Assembly: GCA_965115915.1 (NCBI GenBank)
Contig: OZ220483.1
Location: 558,001-622,000 of the forward strand
Reading direction: 5' to 3'
Origin: G965115915 sp965115915
Lineage (GTDB): Bacteria; Pseudomonadota; Gammaproteobacteria; Eutrophobiales; Eutrophobiaceae
DNA: 64,000 nt
Every line of letters starts with the position of its first letter. Within the stretch, counting starts at the first letter, position 1. A model generated the notes under the pieces. It was given only the letters and a program-made list of their open reading frames with translations. It ran no database searches and was not told the DNA's origin. A program made the position numbers and the translations under genes. Below are positions 8,744 to 17,200 of this stretch, piece by piece.

Positions 8744-9618
8744 TGTCGGATCTGCCTTTGTCAGGGACGGGTTATTCGGTACAGGGGGTTGGGCTGGGTC
8801 TGCGGCGGGATTTTATTGATGCTGCCGCAGACCATGGTCTGCCAGGGATAGATTTTGTGGAGGTCGCCCCGGAGAACTGGATCGACGTGGGTGGCCATTA
8901 CGGGGCGCAGTTTGCTTGTGTGCTCGGTGATATGCCATTGGTGTGCCATGGGCTGTCTCTCAACCTGGGTGGTCCAGCCCCGCTGGATGAGCCTTTTCTG
9001 CATCGTGTCAGACAGTTTCTGGAACGCTGGGATGTGCGCTGTTACAGTGAGCATTTGAGTTACTGTGCCGATGACGGCCATCTCTACGACCTGTTGCCGA
9101 TACCGTTTACCCGGGCCGCGGTGGATTATGTGGTGGATCGCATCTGCCGTGTGCAGGACATCATCGGACGGCAGTTGGCGATTGAGAACGTCTCCTATTA
9201 TGCGGCTCCCGGACAAGAGATGAGCGAACTGGATTTTATCAACGCGGTGTTGGAGGGTGCGGACTGCCGGTTGTTGCTGGATGTGAACAACATCTACGTC
9301 AATAGCATTAACCACTGCTATGATCCGGTGGAGTATTTGTCTGGCTTGCCCGCAAAGCGCATCGCTTATGCGCATGTCGCCGGGCACTACCGGGAGGCGG
9401 AAGATCTGCGTATCGATACCCACGGGACCGATGTCAGTGAGCCAGTCTGGTGGTTGCTGCAGGCTGCTTACCGTGATTTTGGTGTGTTTCCGACACTGCT
9501 GGAGCGCGATTTCAACATCCCGCCCTTGCCCGTGTTGTTGGAGGAGGCGGCCAGGATCGGCCAGTTGCAGACACTTCAGGGTCGGAGTCATGGGTATCCC
9601 AGCAGGCGTACCGCCTGA
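8743..9618 (+). CDS. hvfB: multinuclear non-heme iron oxidase (MNIO, DUF692) maturing the precursor
   Basis: A 291-residue DUF692 enzyme starting at ATG 8743, overlapping the hvfA stop. Family motifs run through it: GVGLGLRRDF near the N-terminus, DFVEVAPENWI, YSEHLSYC, LAIENVSYY, LLLDVNNIYVNS, YAHVAGHY, DTHGTDV and LLERDFNIP. The conserved His, Asp, Glu and Asn residues in these supply the iron cluster of a TIM-barrel oxidase in MbnB and HvfB. By analogy it oxidises the cysteines of the EGKCG motifs in the precursor, with oxygen as co-substrate, before export. The partner protein HvfC overlaps its 3' end. The next-best reading is a bufferin BufB, which is the same biochemical family. Confidence 0.93.
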   Translation: MSDLPLSGTGYSVQGVGLGLRRDFIDAAADHGLPGIDFVEVAPENWIDVGGHYGAQFACVLGDMPLVCHGLSLNLGGPAPLDEPFLHRVRQFLERWDVRCYSEHLSYCADDGHLYDLLPIPFTRAAVDYVVDRICRVQDIIGRQLAIENVSYYAAPGQEMSELDFINAVLEGADCRLLLDVNNIYVNSINHCYDPVEYLSGLPAKRIAYAHVAGHYREAEDLRIDTHGTDVSEPVWWLLQAAYRDFGVFPTLLERDFNIPPLPVLLEEAARIGQLQTLQGRSHGYPSRRTA

Positions 9619-10381
9619 ACCTTTTCAGCAGATACAGTACCAGTTTACTCGTCATCTGCGTGACCCGGAACATTGCCCGGCTCCGCCAGGTATCGAGGAC
9701 CGGCGCATGCGGGTCTACCGGGAATTGTTGTTCCGCAATGTGGAGGGATTTATCGCTAACGGCTTCCCGGTGCTGCATCGGATCATGTCGGAAAATGCCT
9801 GGCAGGAGATGGTACGCGATTTTTTTGCCCGCCACCGTGCGCGTACCCCGTTATTTCCACAGCTTACGCGGGAGTTTCTCTATTACCTGGAACATGAGCG
9901 CGGAGAGCGACCTGGCGACTATCCATTCATGCGTGAACTCGCCCATTATGAATGGATGGAGACCCAGGTGTTATTGGACGGAAGGGAGATACCGGACGAT
10001 GGTTATGATCCGGAGGGTGATCTGCTGACGGGCATCCCTGTGCTGAGCCCGCTGGCCTCGCTGCTGGATTACCGATGGCCAGTGCATCGTATCAGTCCTG
10101 CCTACCTTCCGGATATGCCTCCGGACATCAGCAGTTATTTGCTGATTTTTCGGCGCCGCGATCATACCCATGGTTTTATGGAGCTCAATACGGTAAGCGC
10201 AGCGTTGTTTGAGCGTCTGCGTATGCAGACAGCTACCGGGATGGAGATACTGCATGGGATAGCGGAAGAACTCGGCCATCCCCGGGCGGATGTGGTGGTG
10301 CGGGGTGGGAGCGAAACCCTGCAGGCGTTTTTTGAGCGTGAAATTGTGCTGGGGGCACGGAGTGATGTATCGTCAGCATGA
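9590..10381 (+). CDS. hvfC: HvfC/BufC-like partner protein (DUF2063 N-terminal domain)
   Basis: Start chosen at ATG 9590 with GGAG at 9584-9587, giving 263 residues and a 29-nt overlap with hvfB. The N-terminal half has the DUF2063 signature: RMRVYRELLFRNVEGFIANGFPVLHRIM, followed by LPxF-like LFPQLTREFLYYLE and ELAHYEWME. The C-terminal half is the second domain usual in these proteins. DUF2063 proteins form heterodimers with the MNIO enzyme and bind the precursor leader, so both are needed for modification. Nothing in the sequence suggests that it is catalytic on its own. Confidence 0.88.
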   Translation: MGIPAGVPPEPFQQIQYQFTRHLRDPEHCPAPPGIEDRRMRVYRELLFRNVEGFIANGFPVLHRIMSENAWQEMVRDFFARHRARTPLFPQLTREFLYYLEHERGERPGDYPFMRELAHYEWMETQVLLDGREIPDDGYDPEGDLLTGIPVLSPLASLLDYRWPVHRISPAYLPDMPPDISSYLLIFRRRDHTHGFMELNTVSAALFERLRMQTATGMEILHGIAEELGHPRADVVVRGGSETLQAFFEREIVLGARSDVSSA

Positions 10382-10471
10382 GTGACTGGTTTCGATCGGG
10401 GCCGGTGGTTGCCTTGACAAGGGAGCGGTGGCGATAACCATGTGCCAAAGAAGATAGTGGGAGGTGAGAGA

Positions 10472-11131
10472 ATGGGTTCGATAATGAAGTCTGCGTGTCA
10501 TCTGGACGAAGTCTTTGCCAGGGCAAGAAAGCCATTTGAGTTTATTGCCCCGTTGTTACTTCGCGTGTTTCTTGCGCCGATCTTTATCTATGCTGGCTAT
10601 GGAAAGCTGCAACTCGGTGTGGAGGGGGTCGGGTTGCTCCAGCGTTTTATGCCGAAACCCGGCGTTGTCGCATGGTTTGGCAATCCGGAGTGGGGTCTTG
10701 GCCTGCCGGCCCCGGAACTGATGGTGTTTCTGGCAGGATGGACCGAGTTTCTCGGCGGTTGGTTGCTGCTGGTTGGCCTGTTTACCCGTTACGTAGCGAT
10801 TCCTTTGATGTTTACGATGATCGTAGCGGCGCTTACTGCGCACTGGGACAATGGCTGGCATGCGTTGCCGGAGACCAAACTGCAAGTGCCCTGGGAATGG
10901 AAGTCGGATCGTATAGAACGGATCATAGCGCGTCGCGATGCTATCCGGACACTGATCGATCAGCATGAGCGCAAACAGTGGTATGAGGAGTATGGCAAGG
11001 TCACTATCTTGAACAACGGGATTGAATTTGCCGCAACGTATTTTTTGATGCTGTTGGTGCTGCTGTTCAGTGGTGCCGGAAAGGTCGCTAGTGTAGATTA
11101 CTGGGTGGCGCGAAAATGCGGTAGAACATAG
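10472..11131 (+). CDS. DoxX-family membrane protein of the hvf operon
   Basis: Start set at ATG 10472 because GGAGGTGA (10460-10467) sits just upstream; an alternative GTG at 10442 lacks such a site. The 219-residue product has four predicted helices: LLLRVFLAPIFIYAGYGKLQ, the LMVFLAGWTEFLGGWLLLVG pair, VAIPLMFTMIVAAL and a C-terminal FAATYFLMLLVLLFSGAGK. A soluble stretch of about 70 residues lies between helices three and four. DoxX-like proteins commonly form the last gene of DUF692/DUF2063 operons (for example the gold-induced gig operon of Cupriavidus), and a role in redox or metal handling at the membrane is inferred. It begins 90 nt after hvfC. Confidence 0.8.
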   Translation: MGSIMKSACHLDEVFARARKPFEFIAPLLLRVFLAPIFIYAGYGKLQLGVEGVGLLQRFMPKPGVVAWFGNPEWGLGLPAPELMVFLAGWTEFLGGWLLLVGLFTRYVAIPLMFTMIVAALTAHWDNGWHALPETKLQVPWEWKSDRIERIIARRDAIRTLIDQHERKQWYEEYGKVTILNNGIEFAATYFLMLLVLLFSGAGKVASVDYWVARKCGRT

Positions 11132-11193
11132 CCTGCCGTATCGGGTTGTGGTGTTATTGGCGCTGAGTGCGCCATGCTGCCAGGGGACGAGAT

Positions 11194-12435
11194 GTGTTTG
11201 ACAGTACGGTAGCGCTGTTTTTTCTTTTGCTTCTGTTATGTGCCACGGTACTGCTGCCGGTGGGGCGGGAAAGGGGGATTCCTTACCCGTTGTTGTTGGT
11301 TGCTGTTGGCTATCTGGGTTCGGAGTGGGCTACCCGCGTGCTGGGTATCGATACCGGGGTGCGCTGGGACAGTTTTTATGGCCTGGTATTCTATGGATTG
11401 GTCCCGGCTTTGATATTTCGTGAGGCGCTGGATCTGGACCCGTTCCAGTTGCGTCGAAACCTGTTGCCGGTACTGCTGTTGGCTTTCCCGTTGATGGTGG
11501 TAGGTGCCGTCCTGACCGCAGCCATGCTGTATTATGGCATAGGTCATCCCACCGGTTTCCCGTGGGTGGCCGCCTTGCTGGCGGGGGTGCTGTTGTCGGC
11601 CACCGACCCGTCGGCGGTGCTCTCGCTGCTTCGGCAGTGTGGTGTGCCGGACCGGATACTGGTCTTGCTGGAGGGGGAGTCCCTGTTCAATGACGCAATC
11701 ACCATTGTGCTGTTCCATTTTTTGCTGCAGTTTGCTGTTGCGCATCATTCGGTGGAACTGGTTCCATGGACCCTGGTATGGCAACTCGGGATGGTATTTT
11801 TTGGTGGGATGGTGATGGGAGTCGTATGTTACGCGCTGTTCATGCCGCTGCTGCATCTGGTTCGAGATGCCAATGGACAGATGCTGCTGAGTCTGGTGTG
11901 GGTATATCTGACGTTTCTGGTGGTGGAAAGGCATCTGCACTGTTCCGGGATCATGGCCATACTGGTTTTTGGGTTGCTGTTTGGTCACAGCCTGCACCGC
12001 AGCCGGGAGTTTGCCACTGCCGGGGTGGCCGGGCCGCACGGTGCATTCATCATTGCGGTTTGGGGGCTTGTTGCACACCTGTGTGAGTTGCTGATATTTT
12101 TGTTGGCGGGGCTTACTGTCACGCTGGGTATGTTTGCTGAGCAGTGGCTGGCGATGTTGCTCGCTATTGGCGCAGTTGTGTTGGCCCGCTGCCTCATTAT
12201 ATTTCCATCACTGACGGCACTGGGATGGCTGCCGGGCCAGCACGGATTTCCATTTTGGCAGCAGGGCTTGCTGGTGTGGAGTGGCGTTCGTGGTACGGTG
12301 ACCCTGGCGTTGGCTCTGTCGTTGCCAACCGCGCTGGAAGGATGGTACACGATACAAAGTATGGCCTATGGGGTGGTGCTGTTTACGTTGTTTGTGCAGG
12401 GGGGGAGTCTGTCGCTGTTGCGTCTGCGCCGGTAG
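11194..12435 (+). CDS. cation/proton antiporter, CPA1 (NhaP-type) family
   Basis: Probably starts at GTG 11194, with AGGGGA at 11182-11187, giving 413 residues; GTG 11167 is upstream and in frame but less well placed. About twelve membrane helices cover almost the whole length. The CPA1 core motifs are visible: SATDPSAVLSLLR, and LLEGESLFNDAITIVLFHF, whose ND pair is the ion-binding site of electroneutral Na+(K+)/H+ exchangers. The conserved arginine-containing segment VWSGVRGTVTLALALSLP is near the C-terminus. There is no long cytoplasmic tail. It follows the hvf operon by about 60 nt and could be read through, but has no obvious functional link to it. The ion specificity cannot be told. Confidence 0.88.
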   Translation: MFDSTVALFFLLLLLCATVLLPVGRERGIPYPLLLVAVGYLGSEWATRVLGIDTGVRWDSFYGLVFYGLVPALIFREALDLDPFQLRRNLLPVLLLAFPLMVVGAVLTAAMLYYGIGHPTGFPWVAALLAGVLLSATDPSAVLSLLRQCGVPDRILVLLEGESLFNDAITIVLFHFLLQFAVAHHSVELVPWTLVWQLGMVFFGGMVMGVVCYALFMPLLHLVRDANGQMLLSLVWVYLTFLVVERHLHCSGIMAILVFGLLFGHSLHRSREFATAGVAGPHGAFIIAVWGLVAHLCELLIFLLAGLTVTLGMFAEQWLAMLLAIGAVVLARCLIIFPSLTALGWLPGQHGFPFWQQGLLVWSGVRGTVTLALALSLPTALEGWYTIQSMAYGVVLFTLFVQGGSLSLLRLRR

Positions 12436-12479
12436 CGGTTCGGACGGTCTCGAATCGGCGCTGTTACCGGACTGCGGTA

Positions 12480-12488
12480 TGTTATAAT
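12480..12488 (+). promoter_or_regulatory. extended -10 promoter element upstream of fhs
   Basis: TGTTATAAT is a perfect -10 hexamer with the TGn extension, 114 nt before the fhs start. No good -35 box was found, which is compatible with an extended -10 promoter. A short inverted repeat (GAAACC ... GGTTTC) follows in the leader. Confidence 0.45.
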
Positions 12489-12601
12489 CGGCCTCCTTGA
12501 AACCTCAGGTGGGTAGAGGGTTTCGGTATGGCTATATCTTTTCTGATGGGAGTGCGGATTGGGACAGTTTTTCATAAAGGACAGTTGAGAGGGGAGAAAC
12601 A

Positions 12602-14278
12602 ATGTCGGATATTGAAATAGCGCAAAAGGCGAATAGTCGGCGCATCGTGGAGTTGGCTGCCGAGCAGTACGGTATTGACAGCAGCCATCTGGATCCATAT
12701 GGCCATTACAAGGCCAAATTGTCACTGGATTATGTGGATCAACTTCAGAAACGTAAAGATGGCAAACTGATCCTGGTAACCGCGATCAGCCCAACCCCGG
12801 CTGGCGAGGGCAAAACCACGACTACGGTGGGACTGGGTGACGCACTCAATCGGCTTGGTAAAAAAGCCTTGATCTGCCTGCGCGAGCCCTCACTGGGTCC
12901 GTGTTTCGGTGTCAAGGGTGGTGCGACAGGTGGCGGATACGCTCAGGTGGTCCCGATGGAGGATATCAATCTGCATTTCACTGGCGACTTCCATGCCATT
13001 GGTGCCGCGCACAACCTGTTGGCTGCGATGCTGGACAATCACATCCATCATGGCAATGCGTTGCGCATCGACCCGCGCCGGACTGACTGGAAACGGGTAG
13101 TCGACATGAATGACCGGGCCCTGCGACGGACCGTGGTTGCCTTGGGGGGTGTCGCGAACGGTTTTCCGCGTGAGGACGGTTTTGATATCACAGTCGCCTC
13201 CGAAGTGATGGCGATATTTTGCCTGGCCACCTCACTGCAGGATCTGAAGGAGCGGCTTGGCAATATCATAATCGGCCGTACTCTGGATAAGGCCAGACCG
13301 GTTTTTGCCCGCGATATCAATGCAAACGGTGCGATGGCCGCACTCTTGCGCGATGCCATCAAGCCCAATCTGGTGCAGACCCTGGAGAACAATTTGGCCC
13401 TGATACATGGCGGGCCTTTTGCCAACATCGCCCATGGCTGCAACAGTGTGATTGCCACAAAGACCGCATTGAAGTTGGCCGATTACGTAGTTACCGAGGC
13501 CGGTTTTGGTGCGGATTTGGGGGCAGAGAAATTCATCAATATCAAGTGCCGCAAGGCGGGGCTGCAGCCCGCCGCGGCGGTTCTTGTGAGCACCGTGCGA
13601 GCGTTGAAATACCACGGCGGGGTCATGCGGGACGAGTTGAATAAAGAGAATCTGGAGGCTTTGGCAAAAGGCATGGTCAATTTGGAGCGTCACCTGGACA
13701 ACATTCAGAGTCACTACGGTTTGCCTTGTGTGGTGTGCATCAATCATTTTGTCAACGATACCGATGCCGAACTGGAGTTGCTTTGTGCCGACGTGGAGAA
13801 GTTTGGAGCAAGGGCCGTAGTGTCTCGGCACTGGGCAGAAGGTGGCGCGGGGGCCGAGAAATTGGCGAGAGTGGTGTTGGATATCGCGGACAAAAAAAAG
13901 AAAGTCACACACCGTTATCTGTATGAGGATGGGGTGTCACTATGGGAGAAGATCGAGCGGGTTGCGACGCGTATCTATGGCGCATCCGGCATCAGTGCCA
14001 GTACCTCGGTGCGCAGAGAGATCAATACGTTGAGCCGGGACTATGGTCATCTGCCGGTGTGCATTGCGAAGACGCAGATGTCTTTTTCCACCGACCCGTT
14101 GTTGCGCGGGGCCCCGGAAGGCCATGTGATGGAGATCAGTGCACTCAGGTTGGCCGCTGGCGCGGGTTTTGTCGTGGTTATTGCCGGAAACATGATGACA
14201 ATGCCGGGGTTGCCAAAGGTCCCCGCGGCAGAGAATATTGATATTGATGAGGAAGGCAGGATCGTTGGCCTGTTTTAG
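12602..14278 (+). CDS. fhs: formate--tetrahydrofolate ligase
   Basis: Joins formate to tetrahydrofolate with ATP to make 10-formyl-THF, feeding one-carbon metabolism and purine synthesis, or running in reverse. The 558-residue protein has the family P-loop TPAGEGKTTTTVGLGDAL (about residues 64-81), REPSLGPCFGVKGGATGGGY after it, and FTGDFHAIGAAHNLLAAMLDNH; the C-terminus keeps GNMMTMPGLPKVPAAENID. Full length. The ATG is preceded by GAGGGGAG. It stands alone between an antiporter and a glutaredoxin gene, with its own probable promoter. Confidence 0.97.
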   Translation: MSDIEIAQKANSRRIVELAAEQYGIDSSHLDPYGHYKAKLSLDYVDQLQKRKDGKLILVTAISPTPAGEGKTTTTVGLGDALNRLGKKALICLREPSLGPCFGVKGGATGGGYAQVVPMEDINLHFTGDFHAIGAAHNLLAAMLDNHIHHGNALRIDPRRTDWKRVVDMNDRALRRTVVALGGVANGFPREDGFDITVASEVMAIFCLATSLQDLKERLGNIIIGRTLDKARPVFARDINANGAMAALLRDAIKPNLVQTLENNLALIHGGPFANIAHGCNSVIATKTALKLADYVVTEAGFGADLGAEKFINIKCRKAGLQPAAAVLVSTVRALKYHGGVMRDELNKENLEALAKGMVNLERHLDNIQSHYGLPCVVCINHFVNDTDAELELLCADVEKFGARAVVSRHWAEGGAGAEKLARVVLDIADKKKKVTHRYLYEDGVSLWEKIERVATRIYGASGISASTSVRREINTLSRDYGHLPVCIAKTQMSFSTDPLLRGAPEGHVMEISALRLAAGAGFVVVIAGNMMTMPGLPKVPAAENIDIDEEGRIVGLF

Positions 14279-14290
14279 CCTGCGCTGTCA

Positions 14291-14299
14291 TGCTATAAT
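14291..14299 (+). promoter_or_regulatory. extended -10 promoter element upstream of grxD
   Basis: TGCTATAAT, a perfect extended -10 element 46 nt before the grxD ATG and just beyond the fhs stop. A proper -35 hexamer is absent. Confidence 0.45.
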
Positions 14300-14344
14300 C
14301 CGCCTTGCTGTTTGAGAAATCCTGAACCGAAATCCGGAGAATTC

Positions 14345-14671
14345 ATGAGTACCGAGGAACGTATACAAGCCACCTTGCGCGATGACCGGATTGTGCTTTT
14401 TATGAAAGGCACGCCGGATTTTCCGCAGTGCGGCTTTTCCATGCAGGCGGTGCAGGCACTGCGTTCCTGTACTGATAATTTTGTCTATGTGGACGTGATT
14501 GCCGAACCCGATGTCCGCAAGGCTTTGCCCCGGATATCGAATTGGCCGACCTTTCCACAACTGTTTATCAATGGGGAGTTGATCGGAGGCTGCGACATCA
14601 TCCTGGAACTGCATAAGCGCGGCGAGTTGGACAGCTTGGTGCAAACGGCGAGTCAGTCTACCGCCTCCTGA
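14345..14671 (+). CDS. grxD: monothiol glutaredoxin, Grx4 type
   Basis: A 108-residue monothiol glutaredoxin starting at ATG 14345 (GGAGA at 14336-14340). The active site is CGFS at residues 29-32 in KGTPDFPQCGFSMQAV; WPTFPQLFINGELIGGCDI carries the cis-proline and the glutathione-binding GGCD motif. Proteins of this group carry a glutathione-ligated [2Fe-2S] cluster and take part in iron-sulfur trafficking and iron sensing with BolA, rather than in disulfide reduction. Its length and architecture are normal. Transcribed alone and convergent with dnaQ. Confidence 0.95.
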   Translation: MSTEERIQATLRDDRIVLFMKGTPDFPQCGFSMQAVQALRSCTDNFVYVDVIAEPDVRKALPRISNWPTFPQLFINGELIGGCDIILELHKRGELDSLVQTASQSTAS

Positions 14672-14672
14672 G

Positions 14673-14697
14673 ACTGGCGGCACCGCCAGTCGGTGCC
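14673..14697. terminator. two overlapping hairpins after grxD
   Basis: ACTGGCG-GCAC-CGCCAGT (14673-14690) is a perfect 7-bp stem with a 4-nt loop. A second stem, GGCACC ... GGTGCC (14679-14684 with 14692-14697), uses some of the same bases, so the two exclude each other. No T-run follows. It is a likely 3' end or terminator region for grxD. Confidence 0.4.
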
Positions 14698-14748
14698 GAG
14701 ACCAAAGACACTCCCCTCGCGGTTTGTCTGACTTGCTCTTTTGCTGTG

Positions 14749-15498
14749 TTATTTGGTTGTGGCGTTGCTTACATCCTGATGTCCGGTTTCCCCGGGGGCA
14801 GGCCATAGGCAGGGATGCTCGCTTTGTCGATTGATGTCTTCCAGCGTTTCCTGGTGGGCTTTTCTTTCCTCGGTGTTTGCTGGCAGTACGCGCAGTTTCA
14901 GCGGCGCTTCCGAACCGGGCACGCTGTCTCCACCGCGGTTTTTCCGTACTGGCGCCTGTGTGTTCAATTCCAGGGAGGTCTGTCCTCCGGTCATGGCAAG
15001 ATACACTCGCGCCAGCAGTTGTGCGTCCAGCAGCGCACTGTGCAGTTTGCGTTCGGAATTATCTATCCGATAGCGTCGGCATAGCGCATCCAGGCTGTTT
15101 TTCTGTCCGGGATGTCTCTGACGGGCGATGCTGAGGGTGTCCACGACTTCGCAGTATGTTTCCACGGGCTGCCACGTTCCTCCCAGTCGCTGCAGTTCCA
15201 TGTCAAGGAAACCGATATCGAAGGCGGCGTTGTGTATCAGTAGTGTACTATCGCGGATGAAATCGACCAGTTCTTCAACGATCTCGGAGAATAGCGGGGC
15301 GTTGCACAGTTGTTGTTCGGTGATGCCATGGATTGCTATGGCCCCACTGCTGATATCGCGTTCCGGGTTGATGTAATGATGCAGTATCTGTTCGGTTTCG
15401 CGCCGTGCGATGATCTCCTGGCAGCCGATCTCGATGATGCGGTCGCCGTTTTCATGGTCAAGACCGGTGGTCTCGGTATCCAGTACGACCAGCCTCAT
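14749..15498 (-). CDS. dnaQ: DNA polymerase III epsilon subunit (proofreading 3'-5' exonuclease)
   Basis: The proofreading subunit of the replicative polymerase. The 249-residue protein has the three exonuclease motifs: LDTETTGL with two catalytic acids at residues 7 and 9, HNAAFDIGFLDMEL, and HSALLDAQLLARVYLAMTGG. The C-terminal tail of about 65 residues should bind the alpha subunit. The ATG overlaps the stop of rnhA by 4 nt, so the two genes are coupled on the minus strand. In E. coli dnaQ and rnhA are adjacent but divergent, so the co-directional arrangement differs. Confidence 0.96.
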   Translation of the reverse strand: MRLVVLDTETTGLDHENGDRIIEIGCQEIIARRETEQILHHYINPERDISSGAIAIHGITEQQLCNAPLFSEIVEELVDFIRDSTLLIHNAAFDIGFLDMELQRLGGTWQPVETYCEVVDTLSIARQRHPGQKNSLDALCRRYRIDNSERKLHSALLDAQLLARVYLAMTGGQTSLELNTQAPVRKNRGGDSVPGSEAPLKLRVLPANTEERKAHQETLEDINRQSEHPCLWPAPGETGHQDVSNATTK

Positions 15499-15959
15499 GG
15501 TTTGGCGTACAGTTGTTGGATCGCCAGTCGGGACAGACTGTCCACCCGCTCATTTTCCGTATGTCCGCTGTGCCCTCGTACCCATTGACAGTCTACCTCA
15601 TGCCGTTGCAGCGCTTTGTCCAGCCGCTGCCAGAGATCCTGATTCTTGACCGGTTTGCGGTTCCGGGTGCGCCACTGATTGTGTTTCCAGTCCGACAGCC
15701 ATTGTTCGATGCCGTCCTTGACGTAGCGTGAATCTGTCACCAGGTGCACCTTGCAGGAGGTTTTGAGTGCCTCCAGACCCTGGATGACGGCCATCAATTC
15801 CATACGGTTGTTGGTGGTTTCCTGTTCAGCGCCGGATAGTTCCCGTTCGCGGTCCTGATAGCGAAGCAGTACGCCCCAGCCCCCTGGCCCGGGATTGTGA
15901 ATACAGGCGCCATCAGTGAACACGGTTACCCGCCGTTTCTCTTTTGTGGCTTTGGGCAT
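15495..15959 (-). CDS. rnhA: ribonuclease HI
   Basis: Degrades the RNA strand of RNA-DNA hybrids. The 154 residues contain all catalytic acids: FTDGACIHNPGPGGWG (first Asp), NRMELMAVIQGLEAL (Glu), LVTDSRYV (Asp) and HSGHTENERVDSLS (His and last Asp). The basic handle region KHNQWRTRNRKPVKNQDLW is present, as in E. coli RNase HI (155 residues). Its stop overlaps the dnaQ start; a methyltransferase gene lies 128 nt upstream. Confidence 0.97.
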   Translation of the reverse strand: MPKATKEKRRVTVFTDGACIHNPGPGGWGVLLRYQDRERELSGAEQETTNNRMELMAVIQGLEALKTSCKVHLVTDSRYVKDGIEQWLSDWKHNQWRTRNRKPVKNQDLWQRLDKALQRHEVDCQWVRGHSGHTENERVDSLSRLAIQQLYAKP

Positions 15960-16087
15960 ACGAGGGAGAAACGATTATTTGGAGACAGGCCGTGCATTGT
16001 TCTTTTCCCGGACTGTGATTTTTCCGGGTGTGTTCCGTTGACGACAGCAAAGGTGCGGTAGCATGACTGGCTCGTCGGCAAACAATG

Positions 16088-16900
16088 TCAGCCACTTTCC
16101 TCCGGGTTTGCACATATGCTGTGGCGTGAGGCGGCTTCGGTCATGCCGGCGGGTTGCTCCTTTGTCTTTGTGTGCCATGGGCGTATCGGTGTGATCGGGA
16201 TGGTACGTTTGCGGGCCACAAGCAACCAGGCGGCTGCTGCCGGATGCCATGTTCGGAAAGGGGATTTCCTGGGGTCGTCCGCATGTGTGGTCAGGAAGAA
16301 TTTTCGACAGGGTATATGACGGAAGATGTGATATGTGGCGACAGTATCAAAATTTCTCCTGCTCATACAGTGTCTGATATGCAATGCGGAAAGAAAGTGG
16401 CCGGACCAGGGAGCCTGTTTTTTCCAGCGCAGGGCCAGCCGTGCCAGCCCCCACAGCCCGAGTGGATTGAAGCCGGTAATAATGATGTGTCCATCTGCGC
16501 ACAGTACCCGATCAGTCTCCGCCAGCAGTTGTTGCGGGTTGGCGGAAACATCGAGTATGTGTGGCAGAAAAATCAGGTCTATGCTGTCATTTGCCAATGG
16601 GAGTTGGTCGGGCCGGGCGTATAGCGATGGTCCGTACGGCATTACCGGTCCGGATTCAGTGAATAGCAGGTACCACTTGTGAGCCATCCTGGCACCGGCA
16701 AGGAAATCCTGTCGTGCCAGCATGCCGTACTGAAGCGCGGTGTAACCGTGAAACCTGGGCAGCAACGCATCGGCCACCCGCTGTTCCTCTTGCAACAAGG
16801 ATTGCCCGACTGGAGTGACACACCAGGAAGCGAGGTGTTGGTAGTTTGTGGCAAAGGCGACACTGTGTGCCGCTGAAGGGTCGGCAGTATATTCAGGCAT
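16088..16900 (-). CDS. SAM-dependent methyltransferase, YafS-like
   Basis: A 270-residue class I methyltransferase-like protein. The central segment LPLANDSIDLIFLPHILDVS, followed by LLAETDRVLCADGHIIITGFNPLGLWG, has the layout of the SAM-fold beta-4/beta-5 region in the Methyltransf_11 group. The glycine-rich motif I near the N-terminus is poor. In E. coli the related gene yafS sits beside rnhA, dnaQ and gloB, and the same neighbours occur here, which supports the assignment. The substrate is unknown. The C-terminal 40 residues are rich in Thr, Pro and Lys and look unstructured. Confidence 0.75.
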   Translation of the reverse strand: MPEYTADPSAAHSVAFATNYQHLASWCVTPVGQSLLQEEQRVADALLPRFHGYTALQYGMLARQDFLAGARMAHKWYLLFTESGPVMPYGPSLYARPDQLPLANDSIDLIFLPHILDVSANPQQLLAETDRVLCADGHIIITGFNPLGLWGLARLALRWKKQAPWSGHFLSALHIRHCMSRRNFDTVATYHIFRHIPCRKFFLTTHADDPRKSPFRTWHPAAAAWLLVARKRTIPITPIRPWHTKTKEQPAGMTEAASRHSICANPEESG

Positions 16901-17200
16901 CAGGCTTTGGTTGAGGAAAACCGTGGTTTTGCCTGATACGGATACCAGTGACTTGCCCGTGTGTGGGCAGGTTGTCTGTCAACCCCGGTGTTTGCCGTTG
17001 CAGTTTCCAAGACATATCCCATTGTAGCAGTGATCGGTCACGGGAGGCAGGTCGGATACCTGTCGACGTGGTATAGGGATTGTCCGGGGGAGCATTTTTT
17101 GTCCGGCTGCTTTATACTTCGAACCAGCACTGACATCTTCATGCGGATATAAGGACGTAGCCTTTCATTTTGCCATGCCGGACAGGCGACCTTAACGGAA
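16901..17200. other. 300-nt divergent region between the yafS-like gene and rpe
   Basis: No gene was recognised. A possible -10 element (TATACT, 17113-17118) lies 83 nt before rpe, without a matching -35 box. The rpe translation start has only a weak ribosome site. Confidence 0.3.
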
